From: Phlegmacium glaucopus
Taxonomy: Eukaryota; Basidiomycota; Agaricomycetes; Agaricales; Cortinariaceae
Reading direction: 5' to 3'
Length of the DNA stretch: 64,000 nucleotides
Assembly (NCBI GenBank): GCA_015039465.1
Contig: MU130382.1
Span: 849,824 to 913,823, forward strand
Part shown: positions 54,084-64,000 of the stretch, one piece after another
How positions within the stretch are numbered: the first letter of the stretch is position 1
Layout: each line of letters begins with the position of its first letter
Notes under the pieces: model-generated
Told to the model about the DNA's origin: nothing
The model's input: the letters and a program-made list of their open reading frames with translations, nothing else
The model's database searches: none
Program-made: the position numbers and the translations under genes

Positions 54084-57000
54084 ATGCCAGACGGAGCGGG
54101 TCCGTCCAACCACAGGCCAACATTTAATACCCTTGCTCGTGAAGAATCGTTTCGAAATCCTCCAAAAAATGGTTCAACGTACAATATTTTGAATGAATTT
54201 GTCACGCCTCACATTGAATCTTTTAATTCCTTATTCGACGACTCTGGCTTACCCTCTGGAGATGGTGATGGGCGTGGTCTTCTTAGCCTTGCTTTGAAAG
54301 ATATCGGGGAGCGCGTTGTATTTGATGGAAATGGGAATGTAGGCTCTGAAAGTAGCCCAGATGGGTGGGGAAATAGAATGAAAAGTGTGTTTCTATGTAA
54401 AGATTTAATTCCAGTTACTGAGAGATTATCTAGTTTGGATTGAACAAGCCACTATTGCAAGGCCCATGGTACCGGACAAGGATAGGACTGCCATTGAGCG
54501 GAAAGTCTTTCCAACAGAAGTAAGACCATCCTCTACGTTAAAATCACCCATCAATTACCTTCCACTTTAGCTAACAAGTTACCATAGGCTCGGGAACGCC
54601 TGACATCATATCGAGGCCGAATGACTATCAAATTGTGTTGGACAGATACCTCTGGCCTACAGCACGATATAATAAAAGAGTGTGGTCTTGTGCCCATTAT
54701 GGTTCGGGTAAGAAATAGACCCAACAATACTTTCGCAACGCTGAATGTATAATATGCAGTCAGTCAGATGCAATTTACGCACTATGTCCTCGGCTGAACT
54801 TGTACGGCATCATGAAGAGCCCGAGGAATTTGGAGGCTATTTTATTATCAATGGCAACGAACGTCTAATCCGCTATCTCATTCTACCGAGGCGAAATCAT
54901 GTCATCTCTCTTCTTCGTCCATCATTCTCAAATCGTGGTCCATCTTATACTCAATATGCGGTGCAGATTCGCTGTGTCAGGCCGGACCAAACAAGCGTTA
55001 CCAACACTCTTCATTATCTCTCCAATGGAAGTGCTATGCTACGTTTCACATGGCGGAAGCAAGAATATGTCATACCGATTATGCTCGTCCTAAAAGCGCT
55101 TGTTGACGCCTCTGATAAAGAAATATTTGAAGGTATCATGATGCAGGATTATGAAAATACATTCTTGTCAGACAGGGTAGAGCTCCTTTTGAGAAGCTTC
55201 AAGGTATATACGATGTATACCGGCGGACAATGTCTAGAGTATCTCGGCGACAAATTCCGTATTGTCTTAAGCCTTCCGGAGGATTGGTCAAATGCTGCTC
55301 AGGGCGCTTGGCTACTTCGAAAGATGATCCTAGTTCACCTTGAGTCGCCCAGAGACAAATCCAGAATGCTGCTGTAAGTGAACTTCGTCTTCATTTTTTT
55401 TATGTCTCATCTGATCGTTTGATAACATAGGTTCATGCTTCGCAAACTTTATTCAACGGTCTCTGGGGCATGTTGTACTGACAATCCAGATTCTCCTCAA
55501 CACCAAGAAGTTTTACTCCCTGGGAGTTTGTACGGCATGATTATCAAGGAGCGTATGGAAGAGATTTTGAACAATATTCGTTCCAATATCGCTACTGATG
55601 TCAGAAATGGTGTTGCAGTTGATTTTAACGACAGTCAGCTATATTTTTATTGTGTGGTTTCGTCTAACGTACCATTTCCCTCTACCTAGAGCGATACTTT
55701 AACAAAATTGTCGCTAGAGTTAATTTTGACATTGGGGCAAAGCTGTCAAATTTCCTTGCTACTGGGAATCTCCTCTCGCCTACCGGTCTTGATCTTCAAC
55801 AAGCTTCTGGGTTCACTATCATCGCTGAAAAGCTGAACTGGCAGCGATACATCAGCCACTTTAGATGTATACACCGTGGTGCATTTTTTGCGGAGTTAAA
55901 AACGACAACTGTACGAAAACTCTTGCCAGAATCATGGGGTGAGAAGCTTGCTTCCGCTTTCCGTTTCCTACTACTGATTTTTGCTTTCTTTAAGGTTTTC
56001 TATGTCCTGTCCACACTCCTGATGGTTCTCCTTGTGGTCTCCTCAATCACCTTTCACGAAGTTGTCGTATCATCACGAGCCCTCTGTCTGTGGCGCACAT
56101 TCCTGCTCTCCTGACAGCACATGGGATGACACAGGTCTTCATCCCTTCCATCGACGGCCGGAGGAATATTTGCGTTCAACTGGATGGTTGTGTGATTGGT
56201 TGGGCACGTCCAGCGGTTGCTGTTCAACTAGCTACTAATCTTCGAATATGGAAAACTGAAGAGAAGCTCGATGTTCCCCTGGACCTTGAAATCGGCCTTG
56301 TTCCGGAGTCAAAGGGCGGCCAATACCCGGGATTGTTTCTGTTTTCGACAAGAGCTCGGATGATGCGTCCTGTGAAGTATCTTGCAAATGGCCGAAATGA
56401 TCAGGTTGGGCCTTTCGAACAAGTTTACATGGATATTGCCTGTACTCCAGAAGAAATTGAGAATGTCTCAACCCACGTCGAACACGAGCCCACAAATTTC
56501 TTGTCAATTCTTGCCAATCTTACACCATTTTCTGATTTCAATCAGGTAACATTTAGGACTAAGAAACAGGCAGTCAATTGAATCCTAAATTTACAGAGTC
56601 CACGAAATATTTATCAATGCCAGGTATGTATTTGCCGTTGCTGCATACTCCTAGTTAAGCGGTTGTAGATGGGTAAACAAACTATGGGAACACCATCGAC
56701 CGCACTTCAGCACCGAACAGACAACAAACTATATCGTCTTCAAACAGGACAATCACCCGTCGTTCGTCCAGCCTTACACAATACCTACGCTATGGATTCT
56801 TATCCGAATGGCACGAATGCAGTTGTTGCTGTCATCTCGTACACGGGCTACGACATGGAGGATGCTATGATTCTCAATAAATCGGCGCACGAGCGAGGCT
56901 TTGCTTATGGTACGGTGTACAAGTCTCAAACAGTGGATCTTAAGGACATGCGTGGAGCCGCCAAGTCCATCACTGCCCCATCATTGCATTTCGGCCTTAG

Positions 57001-58357
57001 TACAGATATCATCACTTTCGGTGAAAAAGCTCATGCTTGTCTGGCATTCTTGGATACCGATGGTCTACCTCATGTTGGTACCCGACTTTTATCAGGAGAT
57101 TACATCGCAGGATATATTGATGACACTACTGGTCGAACGAAATTTGTGAAATACAAGGGTGATGAAATGGCCTATGTTGATCAAGTCCGACTACTAGGTA
57201 CGCCATTCATCGCTAGGTTCCCATCTCTTCATTATTTTAAATTTACACCCCGTGATAGGCAGCGACGCTGGAGATAGCGAACTTCAAAAACTGCATATCA
57301 CACTACGCATCACACGGGCGCCTGTTATTGGAGATAAATTTTCATCGCGGCATGGACAAAAGGGTGTTTGCTCTCAGAAGTGGCCTGCTGTTGATATGCC
57401 GTTCAGCGAGAGTGGTATGCAACCTGATGTGATCATCAACCCCCATGCTTTTCCCAGTCGAATGACAATCGGCATGTTGGTGGAAAGTATGGCTGGAAAA
57501 GCAGGTGCTATGCACGGTCTTGCTCAGGATGCCACGCCCTTCAAGTCAGTCGTTTTGATAGTAAAAATAACATAAATACTGACACGACCAATAATAGGTT
57601 TACAGAAGAGGATACAGCTATAAGCTATTTTGGAGAGCAACTCCTAGCTGCTGGCTACAATTACTATGGCAATGAACCTATGTACTCGGGTATAACAGGC
57701 CAAGAATTCGCAGCCGATATTTACATTGGAGTTGTCTATTACCAGAGGCTGCGTCACATGGTATTAGACAAATTCCAAGTTCGTACCACTGGTCCTGTTG
57801 ACCCAGTAACTCGCCAACCTGTCAAAGTAAGTCTTTTTTCCCCCCAAATGTGAACACAGGTTATATCCCCTTTTTAGGGTCGCAAACGGGCAGGAGGAAT
57901 CCGGTTTGGAGAGATGGAACGGGACGCTTTAATTGCGCATGGGACGTCTTTCCTGCTTCAAGACAGATTGATGAACTGCTCAGACTACTCAACGGCGTGG
58001 GTCTGTCGAACCTGTGGGAGTCTTATCTCGCTTGGTTACGATGACATTAGCCTAGGAGAAACGGTAGCTGGCACATCGAGCTCGCTGAAACCTACAGGAC
58101 CCGGTGGGGAATATTGCCGAGTGTGTCGGGCTGCTGCAGAACAGCAGGACGAGATGGAGCGACAAGCATTGGCCACAGGACAACATCTACAACGTCCACA
58201 GCCCGATGTTCGCGTGGCTATTTCATCACAAAATGTGCTCAATCGAGCATCTTCAAAAGGCGGCGATCTTGATGTCGTTGCTGTACCCTATGTCTTTAGA
58301 TACCTGTGTGCGGAGTTGGCATCTATGGGCATTGCGGTATCTCTCGAAGTTCGGTAA
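54084..58357 (+). CDS. RPA2: DNA-directed RNA polymerase I subunit RPA2 (second largest)
   Basis: Second-largest core subunit (A135 in yeast) of nucleolar RNA polymerase I, forming half of the active centre for 35S pre-rRNA transcription. Twelve exons (first 54084-54384, last 57878-58357) sum to 1,224 residues, the expected length. Hallmarks: [20 protein letters not shown] (lobe/protrusion), [38 protein letters not shown] with the Pol I-type [39 protein letters not shown] (active-site region) and [17 protein letters not shown]. The C-terminal zinc-binding region has CRTCGSLIS and a later EYCRVC. A 27-nt exon (56597-56623) encodes SPRNIYQCQ. The QCQMGKQTMG form and the C-terminus favour Pol I over Pol II/III paralogues. 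Confidence 0.96.
56597..56623 (+). other. 27-nt microexon in RPA2
   Basis: This nine-codon exon between AG (56595-56596) and GTATGT encodes SPRNIYQCQ, part of an invariant core motif of all second-largest RNA polymerase subunits. Its inclusion is therefore required, and both flanks join in phase 0. Confidence 0.85.
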
Positions 58358-58601
58358 TAGCGTCTTCACTATCTTCTGTATTCTTGTACATGTAGATAAT
58401 CTGGCCGGGCGTGAGACACAAAAGAAAGATTCTACAATTATTGTACCTATGGAATCAATAGTCAGATATAATTAGGGGATTGAATGGAAGGGATATAAGT
58501 CGGCGTCGAAGATAGGAGGTATAATATATATAATACCCAAAAGGAAACAACTCGGAATATGACGAATGTGGTATATTGAATAAGAAAATTAAAGCCTATG
58601 G
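58358..58601. other. Convergent 3' intergenic region
   Basis: These 244 bp lie between the RPA2 stop and the opposite-strand histone-fold gene stop. AT-rich, with TATAATATATATAATAC near 58520-58540. No gene was seen. Confidence 0.35.
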
Positions 58602-61600
58602 TCAAGGTGCTGAGGGTGAACTTTGAGGCATGGGGAGAGGATGAGCGAAAGGCTTATCGAAGGGAGGTGTATCGAAGGGAGGTGTATTGGCGGCAGGTTT
58701 GACATCAGCCTGTGCTTCAATCGGTGCGTTGGGTTGATTTTGCTCTGAGAGCACCCAAGAAATAACGTCGGGCGTAGCAATATCACCAAGGAAGAATTCT
58801 ACCAAGGTACTCTCAATTGACGCTTCTCCATCATTGCTGTGTACAAGAGGTGCATGATTTAATGGCGATGAGTATGGTGCATCCGTCTCGGGCGTCGATC
58901 GTTTGGCTACGCCGGTACGGGCCATAAACATGTCAAAGATAAGGCGACATTCATCAGCTGTTGTTGCATTCGCAAAAAGGCATTGCATGTCCTTCGCATC
59001 CTTCTCGGTGAAAAAGGGAGTCGAAGGTGAGTCAATAGCAGGGACGGCCTTCCGAGAGACCGTCCGTGGTGGCGGAAGTACATGTGGTGGTTCAGAGCTA
59101 GCTTCCTTTGGTAAATGTCCGTTCCTTGTATTTCCGTTTACTTGATTAGCCGGGGGACGGTGAATAGGCTTTTCTTCTTGCGTATCTTTGTTCGACGGCA
59201 TAATTGCAGGAGGTATTGTGACTGGCTTTGGTACTGTGGCTCTTTCGATCACAGGAGTTTCACGGGGAAATGGGGTGTCCTGATGAGAATTGTATGGAGG
59301 GTTACGAATGAATTTGTCTTCACGAATGGATATGTCTTCATCATACGAGTATGGAGAAGGTGGTGGAGAAATCGGACGGGGACGCGGAGGAATTGGCCTG
59401 TTTGCCAGAGACGATAGTGTCGAGATAGAAGGTTTGTTACTGATAGTTGAGCGAATAGGACTAGTGGGCTGTTTCGATGATGATGATGTCCTCGTTGCGT
59501 CAGAACCCGCTCTGGCTTTCTCTCCACCAATACTCAACTTGGAAATCATTCTTTGAAGACGACCAGCGCCTTTTGGCTTGGATGGATCCAACATCGTTGT
59601 ACTGTTGCCAAAATCTGGTGGTCCTTGTGCTAAGAAGTGTAAGAGTTCGCTGCCACTCTGGGAAATCTTGGGCTCGGGAGGTCCTTCATCCAAAAAAGCC
59701 ATCAACTCTCGGGTCTGTGCTGATACAGAATATTGGGCACGGCCGATACGTGGCGCCGTAGGGGGTAAGTTTTGATTTCTAAGAATAGATCCCTGATCGT
59801 CATCATCATCTGAGCCATTCATCACATCATCTAAATCCAGCGACTCCCGGTGTCGGTTGCGGGTGCGAACGGGAAAACCATTATCAGAGCCTTTTCGAAT
59901 GTCTCGGTTTTGCACCATGGGTGTGATGCGAGAGAATGAAGAGGGAGCGGCCTGTACGGATGGCGAGCGCATAGGCTTTTTGTTGGTGCCACGTATACCA
60001 GTACTAGAAGTAGAAACGGAGCGAATACGGGTAGGAATAATAGAAGCAGAAGAAGGGGTTGGCTGGGATGCTAAGCTGCCTTGGCGGGCGCGAGTCTGAG
60101 GAGAGTGAATTTCTTCTTCGTCTTCGATGATAGAGTTGACGTGATGCAGCGCGGGCTTCTGGGTGTAAGCCTGAGAAGTAGGAGGGATATCTGATTTAGA
60201 GAGGGAGAAGTGGGGTGGGGGGCGCCGATTTGTATCCCTTTGATCTTTTTCTTGTTTGTACACCTATAAAGGGACCAAAGTTTGTTATTGATGATGACTA
60301 AGAAAGTAGACTAGCCCACCTCCATCGTTCTCAGGCGGTCTGGAGTCAGGGACACTTTCATAGTTGATGTAGAACGCATCAGATCATCGAATTCACGAAG
60401 CATCGCGGCGTCCTAAAAAATTGTAAAGAACATGTAAAAGGTTCAACGTGGCAATTTTTATTCACCTCAGCGATATTATGTATATCATCATCTGCAAACG
60501 GATTTCGAGAGGTTTCACTTTTCACAGACATTGATTTTTTGTGACTGAGCTGAGAGTCGCCATCGCGCTCGCTTGAGACTTTGCTATTGACGAACATTCG
60601 TATAGCTCGAGACTTCTCAAAAGAGGTGGCAGAACTAGGACCCGAAGAAGGATTAGTGCTTGCGGATTGCCAGTCTAAAGATTGTCGAGAACGAGAAGAA
60701 TTGACACGAGTTAGTTCTTGGTGCGAGGAAGAAGTGGGGGATGTTGCAATCGAGTCATTTCGTGTGAAAGATTTGCTTCGTCGTGGTGGTGGTCCTTTTG
60801 ACATGACTTCTATCTGTTCATAAACTGATGTATGTAAGTATAGATGAAATGAAATAATGCGGCTCAGCAATTAAGCAGCTCTAACCTTTCATCGTTTTAA
60901 AGAGTCCGTATATAGAGTCATCTTCGCAGAGAGCTACGAATAAATCGTTAATAGTAGCATTTGTCCGACTACTATCTCGGGCAACAACTCGCCCAACGTT
61001 TGAAAGTATATGTCTGAAAAATCATGGATGTTGAAAGAACAAAGGGAAGTGGGGGAGTGGTAACGTACTCGCAGATTGATCTACGGCATGAATGATAAGG
61101 TTCTAGTAAAATAACCGATATGAAGAAAGGACTGACTCAAGTATCGCCGTGAGATACAAGGCTGCTGGATCCACCAGTCCAACCTTTGGAGGATGGGGAT
61201 GCGCCTTGCCTAACTTTTCGCTGACATGGCCTTCCAAGTTGGGATCTTCATCTTCCTCATTTAATGTCGAATAGGCCTCGCACTTTAAGCGTAATAGCTA
61301 ATAATGAGGGAAACTTAAGGCCGGACAAATGCAGAGAGAGAGTCACAAAACGCACCTCAAACGCCCATTGCAGATGAAATGTGCGGCTATCGTCCTCTAC
61401 AGAAGTCTTTGGATGCGTCCTTTCCCAATATGCCCTGAGCTCCACCTCCGCCTCCAACAAGGCCTCCTTTCCAAGGTTCGTCGGAAGTAAGCCGAGCAGA
61501 CTCGCCTTGAGCTTGTCGGTTGCCAGAGAACCAGATATGCTTAATATCTTATATAAAAACTCATCCAGAAGGATATTGGTTGCACGCAGAGCATCCGGTT

Positions 61601-61748
61601 TGAGTTTAGTTGGGCGAATATCGGAGAGAATGACGTCGGCGGAATGTGAGGATATATAAGAAGGAGCTGAGCAGACGTATTAAGGCCATATAATGGGGAA
61701 TGAAGGGGACTTGAGAGACTCACCTTTGGCACCAACCAAGGCTGGCAT
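58602..61748 (-). CDS. Histone-fold protein with long disordered tail
   Basis: No established name known to me. Eight exons (61748-61724, 61666-61356, 61297-61137, 61080-61069, 61013-60886, 60809-60466, 60412-60320, 60263-58602) give 911 residues. The first 225 residues look like a split histone fold: SYISSHSADVILSDIRPTKL and LRATNILLDEFLYKILSISG, a helical spacer (AEVELRAYWERTHPK), then PAALYLTAILESICEHILSN and DSSRTNATINDLFVALCEDD, which resembles the alpha2-alpha3 part of H2A-like folds. The remainder is Ser/Pro-rich and probably disordered, with short conserved-looking helices (QTRELMAFLDEGPPEP, GSELLHFLAQGPPDF, DAKDMQCLFANATTADE). A chromatin or transcription role is inferred only from the fold. 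The start lies 84 bp from the stop of the zinc-finger gene on the same strand. Confidence 0.75.
58655..58684. repeat. 15-bp tandem duplication in coding sequence
   Basis: Two exact head-to-tail copies of TATCGAAGGGAGGTG lie near the 3' end of the histone-fold gene. On the coding strand they duplicate five codons in TPPFDTPPFDKPF, so the frame is kept. Confidence 0.85.
61069..61080 (-). other. 12-nt microexon in the histone-fold gene
   Basis: A 12-nt exon between an acceptor AG on its 5' side and a GTACGT donor reads ESICE with borrowed bases from both neighbours (phase 2 on both sides). It is the only way I found to connect LYLTAILE to HILSNVGRVVAR while keeping the long histone-fold helix intact. 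Confidence 0.65.
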
Positions 61749-61832
61749 TGTGGAGTCTAACAGAGAGTATTTTCACAGCAACCGGAGGTGACCTTTTTCC
61801 AAAGCCAATTTGGACATATATTTTCCCACAAT
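61749..61832. promoter_or_regulatory. 84-bp spacer between two minus-strand genes
   Basis: The start of the histone-fold gene and the stop of the upstream zinc-finger gene are only 84 bp apart, so the promoter of the former must lie in this AT-rich spacer or overlap the zinc-finger gene's 3' end. No motif was identified. Confidence 0.4.
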
Positions 61833-64000
61833 TTATATATTATCTACATCAGGCTTACGATCAATCAACTCTGTTAACATCTCTTGGCGACCCAAAGTCG
61901 GAGAATCATACTCCATATAACTCCCAGCGGGTGAGGGTGTCCTCGTTGGCAGACTAGGTTCTTCCTCACCTCCCCATAGAATCAACCCTTCATCAACCAT
62001 TTTAGAGATATTTTCAGAATTGAGGTCTTCAACCTTCATGTCAACAGGCTGCGAGAGGTGTGAAGAATATCGTGTGGGGCGCGCAGTCAAAAAGTCATAA
62101 TCGTTGCTTGCGTCTTCGTCAGGAATGTCTCCATTCGAAGAACGTACGGCCTTCCTCGACTTTTGTCGTGTCAACCTCTCTCGTTCTAACCCTGCGATGT
62201 TACGGAGTACCTAAACCAACATACAATTAATCGTCCCTTTATCTCCATTATAAAATATACATACCCATGGGCCCACAACCGCATGGCGTTCACTGGAAAT
62301 TGCAATTGGTTTGACCTTTCTCGTAGTTATCATGTAAGACGGGACAACTCCGGGTATGGCATCAAGAGGCTTAAGTTTAGGATAGAATGGCTGAGTTGAT
62401 GGCTTGAGTTTGCCGTTTTCGTGACCTGCTCTCATATGCTTCCAGAGTGGAGGAGCAGAACGAAAGGATTCGTCACAATCTATATAAAGACAAGACGTAA
62501 AAAGGCGACCATGCATAGTCAAAGGCACTTGGCCTACCTTCGTATGGGCAGTTTAGAGAAAGAGATGCATGTTTCTCCAAGTGCCTCTCGCGAAGATTAC
62601 ATCGCCGTCCACACTGGGTCCACCTACACAAAAAGGTCTGCTGTTGTAACGTCAGAGCCTAAGTCAGGATCAGAAGCCAAAAAGAAAGACAGACATTGTT
62701 ATGACTCGTCGACGATGGCTTGTGTTGTCGATTAAGATGTCGGATTAGCGCATCCATCGAGTTCATTTTGACCGAGCAGCCGTCCCATTTACAATATAGC
62801 TCTTGCAATCGTGAACAAGCCAGCTGCACTGCCTGTTGTTCATACCCGTCTAAACCAACCAAATACACTTTTAAAAAAATGTAATAGGGACAGTGCCCAA
62901 TCACTTACAACTTCGAGAATGACTTTCAGGTGCATTGTAAAAATCTATCGTCGTGTTACAAGAGAAAAAAAACAGTCAAACACACCCTTTAGCTATCTAT
63001 CAATTTCACACACCTTCCTCTTCAGCTACAGGTGTCGTAGATATAGAACTCCTTGAAGTCATCCCGATCCTTTTCAAAGAAGCACGAGACATCTTCTGTT
63101 TTTCCAACCGCCGATACTTGACCAAGTATTCGGGACGAGGGGGGGCAAGAACGTATGCACGATTCTTCCTCTTGGCGGAACCGGAGGGCCTACGCAGGTC
63201 AAAATCGTCAAAACTTGGCCTGACCACATTGACCGACTGTGCTTCGGAGATACTAATGTCATCAATACCGGGACTTGACACTGGAGATGGCAAAAATAGT
63301 GGCTGGTTCTTCTGAGACGTTTGAGCGCTCGTTGTCACCATGGAATCCAGAGGCGAAGGCACAGGCGAAGTCACATTTAAAGAACGGCGCGGTTTGGCGA
63401 GGGCATCGGGCTGAGATAGTCGGTTAAGGGATGAAGGTGCGAAAGACTCCGTAGCGTTCTCATTTACCGCAGAGGAAAGTAGTAACGAAACGGCGACTGG
63501 CGCTGTCAATAGAACAGGTGATGGTGGTAGTGTGGCGGTTTGGGCTATGGTGGATGGCGTGGCAAGAGGCATGCTAGCTGCAGCCTGAGGATGCGCCACA
63601 GAAGAACCAGAGGTTGTCGGACGGTCGGCCAAAATGATTTCTTGCATTGAATCGGGCTGTACTACGGAGAGGGGTACCTGCAGCTTTTGTTTGTCAGCGA
63701 GCGAGGCTTGAACAATGCTAGCATCTTGCAGGCTCAATGGCGTTTGATGAGAGAAGGGTTTTGATACCTCTGGTATTTCTGTTGATGCAGCTACGGCACC
63801 TTTGCTTGTGGAAGGAGTCTCAAGCGCTGCGAACTGTTCCTGATCATCTGATGATGCTGACGCTGATGCCTGTGATGTTTGCTGCGTTTCTTGGGGGATC
63901 ACAGGGAGAATGGGGTTTGTATGATGGGCAGGTTGCTGCCACGAAGAGGAGACTGCTAATGGTCCAGTGGGTGTTATTTGTAGAGGTACATTTGGTTTAT
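61833..64000 (-). CDS. C2H2 zinc-finger protein (5' end outside window)
   Basis: Probable DNA-binding regulator. Exons read right to left: 64000 (open at the edge)-63012, 62944-62909, 62832-62714, 62623-62538, 62479-62265 and 62210-61833. The long first visible exon is disordered, rich in Ser, Ala and Pro. Then come at least three Cys/His units: LYCKWDGCSVKMNSMDALIR with HLNRQH, TQCGRRCNLRERHLEKH, and LNCPYEDCDESFRSAPPLWK with HMRAGH, each fitting C-x(2-5)-C-x(12)-H-x(3-4)-H or close variants. The C-terminal 190 residues include a basic stretch (RERLTRQKSRKAVR) and an acidic end. The donor I use at 62713 (GTCGAC) is non-standard in its later bases but gives HKPSWTQC in frame. Being split over small exons, the fingers would be missed by single-frame searches. 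Confidence 0.85.

Overview
The window looks like a chromosomal stretch of a filamentous basidiomycete, most likely an agaricomycete. Genes are dense and lie on both strands. Nearly all are cut by many short introns (about 41-80 nt, GT...AG with CTAAC/CTRAY-like branch sites). The recognisable proteins are fungal house-keeping proteins, and several basidiomycete-style hypothetical proteins with Ser/Pro-rich disordered regions sit among them. I see no rRNA, tRNA, transposon, CRISPR or viral sequence. Exon boundaries below were read by eye from splice signals, reading-frame continuity and family motifs. For most genes the exon lengths sum to an intact frame, which supports the models.

Layout. 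1-15 kb: a 3'-truncated ING/PHD chromatin reader (minus), NOP14 (plus), a 27-exon ATR/Mec1-type checkpoint kinase (plus) and a YAF9-type YEATS protein (minus). 15-17 kb is mostly unassigned, with one possible tiny membrane protein. 17-25.6 kb: an orphan protein, a DsbA-like thioredoxin-fold protein, a PCI protein of the Thp1/PCID2/CSN12 type, an ER-type thioredoxin-like membrane protein and a KEX1 carboxypeptidase. 25.6-27.6 kb is a gene-free gap. 27.6-35.2 kb holds the most striking gene: a 2,381-residue fusion of a ZNFX1/UPF1-like SF1 helicase, an NF-X1-like Cys/His segment, three CbbX/SpoVK-type AAA+ modules, a coiled coil and a small Cys/His tail. 35.6-40.2 kb: two hypothetical membrane proteins and a disordered protein. 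40.5-45.8 kb: a glycerophosphodiester phosphodiesterase, an LPA acyltransferase and a coiled-coil hypothetical. 47-58.4 kb: an arrestin-like protein, the HIG1-domain respiratory factor RCF2, a NUP98/NUP116 nucleoporin and RNA polymerase I subunit RPA2. 58.6-64 kb: a histone-fold protein with a long disordered tail and a 5'-truncated C2H2 zinc-finger protein.

Functional themes. Nucleolar and ribosome synthesis is represented by NOP14 and RPA2. Chromatin and DNA-damage control is represented by ING, YAF9, ATR, the histone-fold protein and the zinc-finger protein. Nuclear pore and mRNA export is represented by NUP98 with a GLEBS motif and the PCI protein. Membrane lipid and secretory functions are represented by the LPA acyltransferase, GDPD, KEX1 and the ER thioredoxin-like protein. 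Several gene pairs are divergent across fewer than 200 bp and probably share bidirectional promoters. The gene models contain several microexons (6, 12, 18, 20, 27 and 30 nt), one GC-AG intron and one 41-nt intron, all of which automated annotation could easily miss.
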